From assembly GCA_033807695.1 (NCBI GenBank), contig CM066303.1, forward strand, positions 1,240,001 through 1,304,000: a DNA stretch of 64,000 bases. The letters are read 5' to 3'. The DNA is from Daedaleopsis sinensis (Eukaryota; Basidiomycota; Agaricomycetes; Polyporales; Polyporaceae). This document shows positions 35,216-47,677 of this stretch, piece by piece; the stretch's first letter is position 1, and each line of letters starts with the position of its first letter. The notes under the pieces were generated by a model, which had not been told where the DNA came from, did not search any database, and saw nothing but the letters and a program-made list of their open reading frames with translations. The position numbers and the translations under genes are program-made.

Positions 35216-38037
35216 CTCTCTGTGCTCGTTCTGAATCCCGCAGTGCGCGTGCGCGTTCCCACTGCGGCCCACGGTGCACGGTATACGGTGCGGGGGATAA
35301 CGCGGACATAGGCGTACCAGTAAGGCACCTGGTATCGAGATCTGGGTCTTCCTCGTAGCTGACAGACTCCCAGTCAGGCGGGAGGAGTCCTCTCCCATGC
35401 CCATGGCCAGTGTGCTCGGACGCGCACGCAAATCGCGACAAGGCTCGGAGAAGACCATGCAGCAGCTGGAAAGTATGGGACTTTGCTGTAAATCGGGAGA
35501 CTCACCCGGAATCGGTCGCCTTCCTTCCTTTCTCGCCGCCAAAGTTGGAGACCGTCGACGACAAATGTAAATGCAGCTGCAGCGACTACTCGTCATCATC
35601 AGTCGACTAGCGCTAGCACCGTCCCCCAACGTCAACTCCAAGCTGCCATGCCAGTGCACGCCTGGTACATGTACGTGCCTGTGACGATCGTCCGCTGCGA
35701 TCCATGGCAACTCCGCATCGGCGCGAAGCCAGATGGGCTGTCGACAGAATGAGATTGCTGAAGGGGCTGATTGATTCCTGCCAGCGGTCGGAGTTCGACG
35801 GTTAACGTTCGATCCTCAGCACTCAGTACACAATCAGCACTCAACGCTCATCGCTCATCGCACTGCCTATTGACATAGCCAGAGGCGTGACACGCCGATG
35901 GCCGGCGGCAGAACCCTGGGTTCCCTGAGCGGGCTCGCTGATCACTGCAGACTCTGGCGATGGGCTTCGCCTAGGCTGGCGTTCAAGGTGACGTTGATGG
36001 TGAACTCTATGTTGCGTTTTGTCAACTCGAACTCTGAGTCTGCGTGGTGGAGGATCACTAGTCACGATGGATGATATGCTTGGCTGGAGATGATTGGTGC
36101 GCACGCGCAAGCGCAGGAAGTAAGTTTCTGTTACATTAATGCGTGGCGCTGAATGCTAACGCTCTTCCGATCTGTAAGATTCTAGCTCGACCCCAAAATA
36201 GGACTTGTGAGCCCACTTGACTCGCTGCACAGTGCACAGTGATTCGAGGTAAGTATAGGCCAGTTGCAAGATTCAAACGCCCGACGCCCGGCCGCGCCGC
36301 GCGGCAAACGAAAGTCTAAAAATTCACAAGGTTCACGCCGTCGACTATGCCACATATACTTATCGCCACTGGCGGCACACTTGTGCCGCGAGACCTGTGC
36401 GACGGCCAGCTGCAGTATTACGTGACTAGCGGGGGTGATCAGCGGTCCGCCACGAGCCCGCTATAACTACATACCCCAGCCCGAGGCGCACGCCGTCGGC
36501 GCACAGCCCGCGTCGCACCCACCGCAGCCCCAGGATACCCAGGATCCTCAGGCTCCCCCGGCCGGATCGCAGTGCTCAACTGGACCTGGATGTCGATGAT
36601 CATGGGCATGTGTGGCCAATCTGAACATGTCGTCACAGAGCAGAGCCCCTCCACGAGAAGGCGCGCGGTACTAGGAAGACATCGCGGCTCGCCGTCGAGA
36701 GCATGCCAGCGGGCAGTGGGAGCGGGGAGAGAGCGGCTCCGGAGGCACCTCGCGCCGCGCCGCGGCCGACAGAAGCAGAGAAGCGTCCGCGTCCGCGTCC
36801 GCGCCGGCCCGCCTTGCATGCCAAAGTCCCCAGTGGTGCTGCTTGCACGTCGGACGTCTTGCGGCACGCTCGTTGCTACTGTCACGGTGCGGCCGAGGCT
36901 GTCGGAGTCGCGAACGCCCAGCCTGCTCAGCTTGATCACCGGTGAGCGGGAGTGCCTGAGCTCGACGCTGTACATGTATACGTATACGTACTTACCATGG
37001 CAGCTGCAGGATCCGGATCTCGGAAGCGTCGTCGACATCGACGTCGACGTCCACGGCGTTCCGTTCGTGTCTGCACGACCTGACCCGTCCCCGTCCCTCG
37101 GACGTCGACGAGGCTTCCCAGCGTGCGCCCGGTCGGCAGCGTCGCTCATGCGCCTCCGAACGCGCCTCGAGGCCCGCGCTCACCCGTCGCCAGCCTGCAG
37201 ACGTCCGTCGCTTCCGACTTCGATTCCAACTTCAACTTCTGGCTCTGGGCAGTGGGGCACAGTCACCGGCGGAGGCTGTGCCCCAGGCCTAGGTGACAAG
37301 GCAAGTTGAACTTGCAGCGGGAGCGCACTGCGCATGCCATTGCGAGGTTCTCGACGAGGCACGGGCACGGGCCCGGGCGCGTCACCGTGACGGGGTAGGT
37401 TGTTTGGCAGGGAGCTTGGAAGCTTGGAGGGGCCCGGCGGGAGGGCGAAAACGCCGCGTCGAACATCCTTCTCCGGGGTGCAGGCGGCTCGCCGGCCCGG
37501 ACCTGCCGCCACTGAAGAAGTCCACTGTCCGAGTTTCTGTGTTTCGAGTTCCTTCGTGATGCGTGCGCACCTCCGAATATCACAGTGTCGTGGATGGAGA
37601 GGGCTCAGAGCATCTATTCAGCGGCGCGCAAGTTGCAACCTCGAGGCGAAGACCGACGTCGACGTCGACGCGATGCCCCTCCATCCGTACGCGTTACAGC
37701 GCTCGGGCGAGACTCGGAGAGGGCACGCTGCCATACACGGCGAAGGTGCGAAGTTTAAGACTAAGACTAGCCCTGACGTTGGGTTCGACGGATGCGGTCC
37801 GTGTACGTGTTGGTCGAAGGCCTTGTCGTCCGAGTCCTCGTGAACGCACCCGACTCCGTCGTCCGAAGAACTTGAAGCTGAGCGCTGAAGCTTGAAGGAC
37901 GTCGCTTTGCGACTCAGTACATCCGCGAATCGTCGCGGCGGCGAGACGCTGTCAGATCGACCACGACGGGCGGGGCCGCCCGGGTACCAATACTAGTGCT
38001 GCAGCGGGCAGCTTGGGAGGGTGCAGTGCCGAGGCGA

Positions 38038-38101
38038 GAACGAAGACGAAGACGAAGACGAAGACGAGGACGAAGGCGAAGACGAGGACGGAGACGAAGA
38101 C
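38038..38101. repeat. Imperfect (GAAGAC)n hexamer array
   Basis: About ten hexamers of gaagac/gaggac/gaaggc type in a row, purine-rich on the plus strand. Confidence 0.85.
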
Positions 38102-38666
38102 GGAGGCGGGGGTGGGGGTGGACTCGGAGGCGAACCGTCGACAGCCTCTCGGAGCCGAGCGAAGACGAGACGAGACGGCGGTAATATCAATGGCGTACAC
38201 GACTTCAAGTTTCTGAAGCAGTCACGCCGGTAATCTGGCAGTTCAGTTCGTGGCCTTCTCCGTCCGTAATCTGTAATCCCCGCGACGGGGCTCGGAGGCG
38301 TCTGCACGTCGACGTCAGCGGTAAGTACTGTACATACATAGACCTATGTAGACCTCGGCGCGAGAAGCGTGGATGCGAGATGAATGCGCGGACGAACGTT
38401 GACTAGACTAGTACTGCCGTGATGAATGGCTGCTGTGATCGCCGCTGCAGCGCTGCGCTGCGGGTGCAGATGCCGTCATCCAACATTGAACGTTGAACAT
38501 TGGCCACATGAGCGTGATGCGAGCGAGCGAGGGTCCGACTCCTACTGGCAGTCGCGCCGACTTGAAAAAGAGTTCGCGGGATCTCTGCGATCGTGATGGG
38601 GTGCCTGCCGGGATGAGGCCGTGAGCTCGAGCTTGAGGAGTGTCCCGGACGCCTGTGTGGTTTATG

Positions 38667-38684
38667 TTACCCTTACCCTTACCC
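38667..38684. repeat. (TTACCC)3 telomere-like tract
   Basis: Three perfect TTACCC units; the complement is (GGGTAA)3, one base from the canonical GGGTTA telomere repeat. Too short to be a fused telomere. Confidence 0.8.
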
Positions 38685-38955
38685 TGCACCGTGACTGCCA
38701 GTGTGCGGGGACCCGCTCGAGTGCGCGTGCACGTACCAATACCTGCAGTCGACGGTGACATCGGGCCCAGCGAGGTCCTGATCGATATCATGAGGAGACA
38801 ATACTTACCAGGAACTTTACAGCAGGAGTACCCCCCCTGATGATGATGATGGACGGCGGGATGTGTACACCTCACCCCCCCAGCACTTACATTTATGATT
38901 TGAAGTACATTCTCAGACCTTCTCAGACCCAGGCCAGCGATCGATGATCACTGTC

Positions 38956-38973
38956 AACGTTAACGTTAACGTT
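38956..38973. repeat. 18-bp perfect palindrome of AACGTT units
   Basis: Three overlapping aacgtt units form a perfectly self-complementary 18-mer, followed by a CATCAT-rich stretch (38994-39037). Confidence 0.85.
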
Positions 38974-39574
38974 GGGAGCACCGCCTGCGATCAGCATCAT
39001 CATCAGGACCACCATCATCAGGACCATCATCATCATTATGGGGACTTAGGTCGAGGAAAAGACAAGGACGGTGGATACCCGCGCACCCGCGCACCCGCGC
39101 GCATGGACATGGACAATGCACGTCGCCCCCGGCTCGGCTTTGCGGGGGTCGAAATGGAGGAGAGGAGAGGAGAGGGCTCGACCCGCTCACGCAGTGGGTC
39201 GGCTGAGATCGCGCCTGACCATGGCACAGCTCCTAGTTCAAGACCGAGTCCGAGTCCGAGTCTGCGCGCGTTCGCCTTCGAACTTCGAACTTCGCTTCGC
39301 GCGACGGGTCGCTGTATGTATGTACATTGTACATGCACAGTACACAGATGCACACGCGGCACGCGTCATCACAACTCTCGCTGCGCACGCGCGCATCACC
39401 GACATCGACATCCCGACGCCGGACGGGCCCGGGCGACGCCGCGGGAGCCCGCCACGCCACGCGATCAGCTGCAACTTGCAATGATCGTGATCGCGATTCC
39501 GACTCCCGATGCGTATGTACTGCTGCCAGTGGATAGAGCCTGGGGCGTGGGCGTGGGCCGGCGGGAGAACACTG

Positions 39575-39620
39575 GAGTCTGGAGTCTGGAGTGACGAGTC
39601 TGGAGTGACGAGTCTGGAGA
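39575..39620. repeat. Short tandem repeat with unit about gtctggagtgacga
   Basis: Alternating gtctgga and gtctggagtgacga units repeat four times. The pattern suggests replication slippage. Confidence 0.7.
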
Positions 39621-40005
39621 ACAAGGGCGGCGGGCTGATCGTGATGCACAGTTGGCGATGATGGATCGGCGGAAGCTTGGGAGGCGTGCTGGGATCTGCA
39701 ATCGAAGTACTTAAGTACATACATACTTACTGACTGGGCTGAGGCTAAGGCTAAGGCTGAGGGAGGGAGGCCGTTATGTGTTCCCGCGCGGGCACTGCAG
39801 CGTACCACGTGCGGGGCCCGGGCGGTCGCATCAGGAGTCAGGACTCTGGATCTTGGCACTCGCCTTCGGAATCCGGATTCGCACTCTTCAGATCTCAGAG
39901 GGCTGCAGAATGCATATGGAGCAGATGGACGGAAGATTTCGCTGGTGAGGTTGAGGCCGAGGATTTGCGCGGGGTCACTGGGGCGCGTGACCACATCGAG
40001 CGAGA

Positions 40006-40021
40006 CCGGACACGGACACGG

Positions 40022-40058
<37 letters not shown>

Positions 40059-40062
40059 AACA
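40006..40062. repeat. (GGACAC/GAACAC)n hexamer array
   Basis: About nine hexamers; the first three are ggacac and the rest gaacac, so a point change has spread within the array. Confidence 0.9.
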
Positions 40063-41269
40063 AGGTGTGGACGGAGTTGCGTAGGGCCCCGTGCGCTGGT
40101 AAGAACGTACAGGACATGTCTGCCTGAAGCTTGCGATTGCAGCTGAAGTGCGTCGCCGGTACCGGCCGGTCATCAACGCAAAATTGCAGCGCAGCGGTGC
40201 CTCGATCCGAGTTGCGGCCAGGACCAATGCATACGCATACGCACATCGCGTTCAAGTTGCACTCACGCAGATTGAGCTGGCCACGGTGACACTGACAGCC
40301 TCTGACAGCCTACAGGGAAGGGGGGATCACTGCAGTGGGTGTACACGTCCGATGCCCGATGTCCATAGCCACGGCCACGCGAGCGAGGACGGGACGTTGC
40401 GTTGTTCTGCGCATGCGGTGCCGTCGACGACGGGGTCAAGCTTCAAGCGCGCGCGCGCGGGATGCCACTGGCTGTCGGACTCGGAGTCCAAGAAGCGCAT
40501 GCGTGATGCGCAATATGCTGTGCCATCCCGGACTCACGGAGTCGCACAGGCGCGCGGCGCGGTGACGGGAGGATGGCTCGGAGATCGCCTTGCACGCGTC
40601 GGTCGCGTGCAATTGGATGAGAGGGGTTCTGGCTCGGGTGCGGGGTGCGGCGGCGGAGAGGATGTGCGAGCTGGCAGAGGGGGTCGATTCGGTTGAGATG
40701 TCGAGAACGGCGTGATGGGAGAGATTCTGAATGGGGCAGGCACGGGGGTGGGGAAAAGAATTCTAAGGGGAGGGGAGCGTGGCGGGCAGCAGCTGGGGTC
40801 GGGTGCGCATCTGCCATCGAGGGAGGGATCTGCTCCCGCCGTTGCCATTCCGAGCGGGGGGCGAGGAGCGGTGCTCGTGGCGGCCCACGCGGCCGGGCGG
40901 TTTGGAGAATGCGGTGGGGGCATGATGGACGAGGACTCCGACTGATGCTCGCACGCTGCTCGCTCACGTTGAATGTACAACGTCCGTTCTCGACAACAAG
41001 TAATTGTTCCCCACTCAAGCTCACGCTTCTGTCTCGGGTAGTATGTATGCGTCTGCGCTGCGCACGGAGGCTCGGATGGAGGAGTAGCGTGGCTCGGCAG
41101 ACGCGGGGGACGTCGAGGGGCAGGGGCGGGCGGTGCTTGTCGAGGGGAATGCAAGGCACTAGGAGAGGGACTGGGAGGGGAGCTGCCGCCAGACCGGAGC
41201 GCCTAAGGCCGGAAAAGGGAGGGGCAGGCCGGGGCCAGAGAAGTGGGCTTTTAATCTGGGTTGGGATTA

Positions 41270-41645
41270 CACTCTGTCCGCCCGTTCCCAGTCCCGCCCT
41301 CGCCCTCGCCGTCGTCCTCGGCGGTCGCCCCGATCCCTAGAGCCGCGCCCACCGCTGTGCGCGCTATAATCTTCATTTCCGCCTTTCATAAAGTACTCCC
41401 AATAATCATTCGTCCTCCTTACGCTTCACGTCCACACATCCCTGCTATCTCTCCCCCGACTCTCCACATCGCCCACACGCGCATCTCTCCCCCGCCTGCC
41501 GTCGATCACAGTAATGTATGTCTCCCTCCCTCTCTCCCTCTCTCCTCATCGCTGACGCCGAACGCGCACCCCCAGTTATAGGCTAACGACTCGCAGGCGC
41601 ACACGCTCTCTTGTATCATCTCCAGCCCCCCGCACCATACTCCCC
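41270..41645 (+). promoter_or_regulatory. STE12: C/T-rich probable promoter and leader of STE12
   Basis: Extended pyrimidine tracts (cctcgccctcgccgtcg around 41297 and tccctccctctctccctctc around 41523) directly precede ATG 41651. CT-rich cores of this kind are common at basidiomycete transcription starts. The start site cannot be placed from sequence alone. Confidence 0.5.
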
Positions 41646-41650
41646 GTATA

Positions 41651-44600
41651 ATGGAAGGTCTTCTCTCTCAGCACCCCTCGCCCCACCAGTTCCCCGTCCC
41701 CGACGACTCTCTCTCATATCAGTCACGATCATCCACCCATGTCTACCCCCAGAAGTTAGCCTACCCTTCACATAGTGACTCTCCCCTTTACGACCAGTCT
41801 TTCCTCCCCCAACAGCAGCCCCGCTTCCCCCCACAACCGCAGGCCCTCCAGATCCACACCGCTGCACCCGCCCCCCACGAACACGAGCCCGAGGAGCAGA
41901 CAGCTCACCCCTCCCGCACCTCCTCCTACCCCCAGCTCACGCACGACCTCGACCACCAGCCACACGACAGCACCGCCGACTACGACCCCCAGGAGCAGCA
42001 GTCCATCGCAGATGCGCTCACAGACAGCTCCGCACCCAACGGCGGCCTCAGCAGGCCTCTGACCATGCAGGAGCGCGAGCTGCTCTCCCACCTCGACCGC
42101 CTCAAGTTCTTCCTGGCCACCGCGCCCTCCCGCTGGAACTCAGACCACGGCTTCGCTGGCCCGGACCCGTCCACCGTCCCCCCGGGCCACCCCCACTCCT
42201 CCCACCCCGCCCTCAACCGCTTCGCCCTCCCCAACTCCGAGTACGTCTCCTGCGTCCTCTGGGGCGGCCTCTACCACATCACCGGGACCGACATCGTCCG
42301 CGCCCTCGTCTTCCGCTTCGAGGCGTTCGGCCGTCCCGTGCGCAACATGAAGAAGTTCGAGGAGGGTGTGTTCTCCGACCTCCGCAACCTCAAGCCCGGC
42401 GTCGATGCCTGCCTCGAGGAGCCCAAGGTGAGTCTTTGAGTCCCTGTATGCGCTTCTCCGCACTCCGCCTCCCTACCCCCCACCCCGAGCTGCTGCCTCT
42501 GCCAACATCTTTGAGGAGTTGAACAACGGCGGTGCACGATGTTGCTATCATCCGATGTCTAGATGTGATTGGTGCACGATCGCAAATCGCGTGGGCGGCC
42601 CAAAGCTCCGATCGAGCGGATTTACGCGACCCCCGTGCCATCGCACTGAATGCTGACCTCCCCGTGCAGTCGCCGTTCCTCGACCTGCTCTTCAAGTACC
42701 AGTGCATCCGCACGCAGAAGAAGCAGAAGGTCTTCTACTGGTGAGTCCCGTTCAGGCATACGTCCATCATGCGCCCGCGCCCCGTCTCCGATTTCCCCGT
42801 TTGGCCCATCGATCACCCCGCGCCCTCCTTATCCCCCTGCCCCAATCCATCCATGCATGCACTCCATCCTCCGCGCGCGCCGGCATGCTCATCATTTTCT
42901 CCGCCCCCATCGCAGGTTCTCCGTGCCGCACGACCGCCTCTTCCTCGACGCGCTCGAGCGCGATCTGAAGCGCGAGAAGATGGGCCTCGAGCCGACGACG
43001 GTCGTCACCGGCGAGCCCGCGCTCTCCTTCACGTACGACCCCAAGCGCTCCCTGTACGAGCAGTTCGCCAAGGCGCAGGGCCACCGCGACGGCGAGGGCG
43101 AGCTCGAGGCCGCCGTGCGCCACGCCGACGAGGCCGCGGGCTCCGACGGCGACCGCGCGTCCTCCGTCCCCGCCTCCGCGTCCGACGCCGAGCAGTCCGC
43201 GTCCGAGACCGACGACGAGGGCGCGAAGCGGCGCGCGCGCGCGCGCAAGCCCCCGCGCGGCACGCACTCGCCCTTCTTCTCGATGTTCTCGCTCTTCGAG
43301 GGCTCGCCGACGTACAAGCAGCGGCGCAAGAAGGTGCCGAAGGCGCGCAAGTCGCCCGGCGCGCTCGGGCTCGGGCTCGGGCTCGACCCCGCGGCGATGG
43401 GCCTCTCGCTCGACGGCGACGGCGACGCGCTCGCGCTCGGGTACTACCAGGAGCCGCAGCCGCAGCTCGACCGCTTCGGGCGCGCGACGGCGCGCATGAG
43501 CGCGGAGGAGATGTTCCGCGCGCAGGCGCGCGGCGACTTTGGCGCGCAGAGCAACCCGGACGTCGTCGCGGCGCAGAAGGAGCGCCAGCGCCGCGCGCTC
43601 GAGGCGCTCGCCCCCCTGTCGTCCTCTTCCTCCGCCCTGTCGTCCACCTCGTCCGCCGCTGCCGCCACCATCAACGCAGCAGCACATCCGTACCTGGGCC
43701 TCTCGGGGCTCACGGGCCCGGGCGTCACGGGGGCGGGCGCGCACGGCGTGCTGTACACGATGCCCGCGCAGGTCCCGAACGTGCTCGCGTACGCGCCCCA
43801 GCAGCAGCAGTACTCCCCGCAGCAGCAGCAGCAGCAGATGGCCGGCCGGCCGCACGTCGAGCAGCGCCATACGTACCCGCTCCTTGATTACGCCCCCCAG
43901 CCGCACGCCCATTCGCTTTCCCAGCACGCACATTCCCAGTCCCAGCACGCACATTCCCAGTCCCAGCACGGCCAAGTTCAGCAGCAGCAACACGCCCAGC
44001 AGCACGCCCAGTCCCAGCACGCCCAGCAGCACGCCCAAGTTCAACAGCAGCAGCAGCAGCAACAACAACAACACCCCCAGCAGCAGCAGCACGCCCAACA
44101 GCAGCAGCTCCCCGCGCGCCCCGACGCAGACGCATACGTCGCGGGGTGGAGCGCGCCCGCGCGCACGAAGGCGTTCGTCTGCCCGCTCTTCTCGTGCGGG
44201 CGCATGTTCAAGCGCATGGAGCACCTCAAGCGGCACCTGCGCACGCACACGCGCGAGCGCCCGTTCATGTGCGAGCGCTGCCGCAAGCGCTTCTCGCGCT
44301 CGGACAACCTCGCGCAGCATGTGCGCACGCATGTGAGGCGCGCGGGCCAGGGGGCGGGCGTCGGGGCGGGGGCGGGGGCGTCGGGGCTTGCTGTGGCTGA
44401 TGGGGAGCTGGGCGAGGGTGATTTGGACTTGGGGGAGCTGGGAGAAGGCGAGTTGGGTGCAGGGGAAGGACTGGGAGAGGGGGAAGGCACGCAGGAGGAG
44501 GGCGAGGAGGGCGAGGAGCTGCTGGACGAGCTGGAGGCGGACGAGATGGACGCGCTCGCGAGCGTGCGCATGTGCGAGGTCGAGGTGCAGGGGCTCGTGC

Positions 44601-45979
44601 ACGACGTGCAGGGCGACGAGGAGGGCCTCGTCACCACCACCGGCGCGGTCGTCGGCGGCCCCGGCCCCGCGCCCCTCCCCGTCCCCGTCCCCGTTCCTGG
44701 CTCCGGCTCTGTCTCCCTCCCCGGCTCCGGCTCCGTCCCCGGCTCCGTCCCTGGCTCCGTCCCCGGCTCCGTCCCTGGCTCCGTCCCCGGCTCCGTCCCT
44801 GGCTCCGTTCATGAGCAGCAGGAGGCGCAGGAGATGTTCTACAGCGCCTCGCCCGAGGCGCAGTGGGCGACGCTCGGCGGCTCGCAGCACCCGAGCCCGG
44901 CGGGCAGCGCCGCGTCCGCGTTCACCAGCAGCACGCACTCCAGCGCGAGCGGCGGGATGGAGCGGATGGAGCGCATGGAGCGGATGGAGCGGATGGACGC
45001 GTCGTACCACACGCACCTGGGCGAGTACGTGACCTCGATCTCCGCGCCGAGCCACAAGCTCTCGTTCGACCACGGCGCGCTGTACCCGTCTGCGCTCGCC
45101 GCTGCGTCTTCGTCTTCTTCGTCGGTTGGGGGAGCAGGGCAGGGGCAGGGACAGGGAGCGGGGCCGGTGCGCCGGCACAGGAGCGCGACGCCGTCCGTCG
45201 CGCGGTACGGCGAGAGCATCCGGCGGCCGTACTCCGCCGCCACGCACGAGCAGGGCCAGCGCGCGTACCACCCGTACGCGCACTCGAACTCCAGCTCCAG
45301 CTCCAGCTCCCACCCCCACGCCAACTCGCACTCGCACTCGCTCCCACACGCACACGCACACGGGCACGGGCACGCACACGGGCAGGGGCAGGGGCACGGG
45401 CATGGACAGCAGACGATGTCGGCGCAGAGCAGCCCGCTCGCGTACTCGGTCCCGCTCGCGTACGACCACCCGCACCCGCACCCGCACCCGCATGCACACT
45501 CGCGGTCGAGCTCGACGGGCGGCGGGCTGCAGGAGCAGATGCACCAGATGCTCAGCCTCGAGGGGCCGGTGGACGTCGCGGCCGCAGCGGTCGGGGCTGT
45601 GGGGGCAGTGGGGGCGTACGGCGCGCCGATGTACCGGACGGACTCGCCGATGCAGTTCGCGGCCGGCGCGGAGACGTACGAGATGGCGGTGGAGGTCGCG
45701 CCGCACGCGCACGCGCACCAGCAATTGCAACACCAGCACGCGCACCAGCTCCAGCAGGCGCAGGCGCAACGCCAGCAATTGCAGCTGCAGCAGCTTCAGC
45801 ACCAGCAACAACAGCACCAGCAATTGCAGCAGCACCAGCACCAGCAATTGCAGCAGCAGCAGCAGTACCAGCAGCAGCAGCAGCACCCGCAACACCACCA
45901 GCAGCAGCAACACCCGCAACACCAGCAGCAGCAGCAGTATGCCGCGGGTTTCTACTCGGCGCATGCGCACACGCTGTGA
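41651..45979 (+). CDS. STE12: STE12-family transcription factor with STE domain, two C2H2 fingers and polyQ tail
   Basis: Nuclear transcription factor downstream of the pheromone/filamentation MAP-kinase cascade in fungi. Three exons, 41651..42427, 42670..42740, 42916..45979, giving 1303 aa. The STE homeodomain-like region runs from [20 protein letters not shown] (about residue 139) through [40 protein letters not shown] and [20 protein letters not shown] to the [15 protein letters not shown] block. Two C2H2 fingers (about residues 704-757) read [20 protein letters not shown] and [19 protein letters not shown]. The STE plus C2H2 pair is the basidiomycete and filamentous-ascomycete form, absent from S. 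cerevisiae Ste12. Large low-complexity regions follow: H/S/Q-rich repeats before the fingers, a GSVP array (44731-44812), and Q/H-rich repeats up to the stop. Intron 1 is long for this window (242 bp). Low-complexity length is probably polymorphic. Confidence 0.96.
44731..44812 (+). repeat. Coding minisatellite encoding GSVP repeats inside STE12
   Basis: A 24-bp unit (two 12-bp halves, ggctccgtcccc and ggctccgtccct) is repeated in frame at least three times, giving [12 protein letters not shown]. The alternating third-position difference shows expansion by 24-bp steps. Confidence 0.9.
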
Positions 45980-46557
45980 ACGCTGCCCGCTGCCCGCTGC
46001 CCGCTGCCCGCTGCCCGCTGCCCGCTGCCCGCCGCCCGCCGCCCGCCGCACGCTCCCGTGAGAGACGAAGCTCGAAGGTTGCCCGCTGGACTGTGCACCC
46101 CGCTCGCCGTTCGCTGTTTCTTGCCCGCCTGGACGGTTGTTAACGTTTAGGGATCCGGAACGCTTCTCGCCGTGGCTCGTCGCATCGCAACCGCACACGC
46201 ACACGCACACGCAGATATCATACAGCAAGCACGTACGCGCCGTAATGTGAATGTCCCCGCTCTACCGTATACGAATCTAATCGCATAATTGGCGTCGGTT
46301 TATGTTTCCTCGCTCGCGGCCCCGGCCCCGTCTTCTTCAAGTCCTCGGTCCTCGTCCCTCGTCCGTCGCGCTGTAAGGCCGACCACGACCTCGACGCTGC
46401 CGTCACTGTCCCCGTCCACCATCCGCACCGATTTCGACTCCCATCCCTCCCATCCCAGTGCCGAGTTCACGTTCAATTTCGCCTCTCTCTCTGCTGTATC
46501 AAAAACTTCGCCCGCCTGCTATCGTTAACGTTCACGTCCGCTGCAACGTCGATCTAA

Positions 46558-46592
<35 letters not shown>

Positions 46593-47668
46593 TATCTATC
46601 ACTCCCTCTCCCTCTCCCTCTTCCTTCCAAAACTTCGCCCACGCACCCCGTTCGTTGCTTAAAAGCTTCGCGTACATACATACTTGCGCATTTTGCACTA
46701 ATTATCCCGCGCACGCGGGTTCTGTCTGTGTTTGTGTCTCTGTCTCTGTTCCTGTTTTTGTTTCTGTTTCTGTTTCTGTTTCTAGCCCGTGTACATCCCT
46801 GTGTGTCGATATTCCACTACCACTACCGCTATCCACTATCCACTACCACTGCCACCGCCAACCGCACCCGCACCGCACTGCACCCCGATCCGAGCATCGA
46901 CTCGCCGTCGGCCGACGGTCTCACGCGCACGACTCACCTCGTTAATCCTCCACCCGGCAGCGTGCGGCGTGCGCGGGGGCCGGACGCCGCCGACGTCGTT
47001 GTGGCCTTGTGGCCCTTGTAGCAGCCCGTGTCTGAGTCCTGGTCCTGGTCTTAGTCTCAGTCTCAGTCCTGGTCTTAGTCTCAGCTCAGCCCCGAGTCTT
47101 GACTCTTTCGTTGTTTTCGTTGTTAATAGGCTGTGCCCGTCCCGTCCCGCTCACGTCCCTCCCGCCCCACGCCCCCGCCTCGGTCCTCGGACTTTCCGGG
47201 GTCTGAAATATTGTTTGTTATTACTTAATGCCCCCCGCCTCCTCCTGAATCCCGATGACCTGCTGCTCCTCTGTTAGTTCCTTGACCTAGTTACGGTATA
47301 CGTTACGGTACAGCATTTAGTACAAGTACGAGTACAAGTAGTACGTTACTCCACTTAATCCTACCCAGCCTCGCCGCCGCCGCCGCCGCCCGGCCTGCCT
47401 GGAGATCTTCACGATTCACAACACGATCCATGCCATGATTTCATCTCCTACTATACTACTTGCCAGCTATGTGTACGCGTTATAGTAATGGCTCCGCGGT
47501 TTCTTGTCATGACTTGCAATTGCAATCGATATCTGATCGTCTACGTAACGGTATATGATGGCCAGCTGGACCCCGCGGCCGGTGCAGATGCGCACACGAT
47601 ATTATTTCTTGCTCTTGCCCAGCTGTCTACCAACTGTGCGCTCAAGCTCGATATCAAGCGCTATGAAG
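45980..47668. other. STE12 3' flank with microsatellites, no gene seen
   Basis: Contains the heptamer array, a (CACACG)n tract near 46190-46212, (CTCGTC)n at about 46560-46592, a tctgtttctgttt tract at 46735-46785, imperfect tcagtcctggtct repeats at 47030-47095 and a (CCG)n tract near 47373-47390. Open frames are low-complexity. No gene is supported. Confidence 0.55.
45982..46048. repeat. 7-bp tandem array (GCTGCCC)n directly after the STE12 stop
   Basis: Seven perfect gctgccc heptamers starting three bases after TGA 45977-45979, then gccgccc variants. The unit length is not a multiple of three, consistent with a position outside the coding frame. Confidence 0.9.
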
Positions 47669-47677
47669 GGCCTCATC

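Larger units (their letters stand above)
29626..41650. other. 12-kb gene-free, microsatellite-rich interval upstream of STE12
   Basis: No ORF here shows protein-family motifs or a convincing exon chain. ORFs up to about 280 aa (minus 34868-35710, minus 39233-40255, minus 36439-37149) are Arg/Ser/Pro-rich products of GC-rich low-complexity DNA. The interval contains hexamer arrays (about 35189, 38043, 40006), an 18-bp palindrome (38956-38973), 14-15-bp tandem repeats (39575-39620), a (TTACCC)3 tract and several perfect 5' splice-site octamers. From about 41270 the plus strand becomes C/T-rich, as in basidiomycete promoters and leaders. It may contain long noncoding transcripts or STE12 regulatory DNA, but nothing proves this. 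Confidence 0.6.

Noticed and set aside
34868..35710. 280-aa minus-strand ORF
   Set aside because: No motif, strongly biased R/S/P/E composition created by GC-rich DNA and the GGCTTC microsatellite, and no splice or start context.
39233..40255. 340-aa minus-strand ORF
   Set aside because: Built from microsatellites (CSCSCS, RSRSRS runs) in the gene-free interval; no recognisable domain.
42767..46228. 1153-aa minus-strand ORF antisense to STE12
   Set aside because: It is the complement of the STE12 coding exon and its CAG/GC-rich repeats; the translation is Leu/Arg/Val low-complexity with no domain, whereas the plus strand carries the STE and zinc-finger domains.
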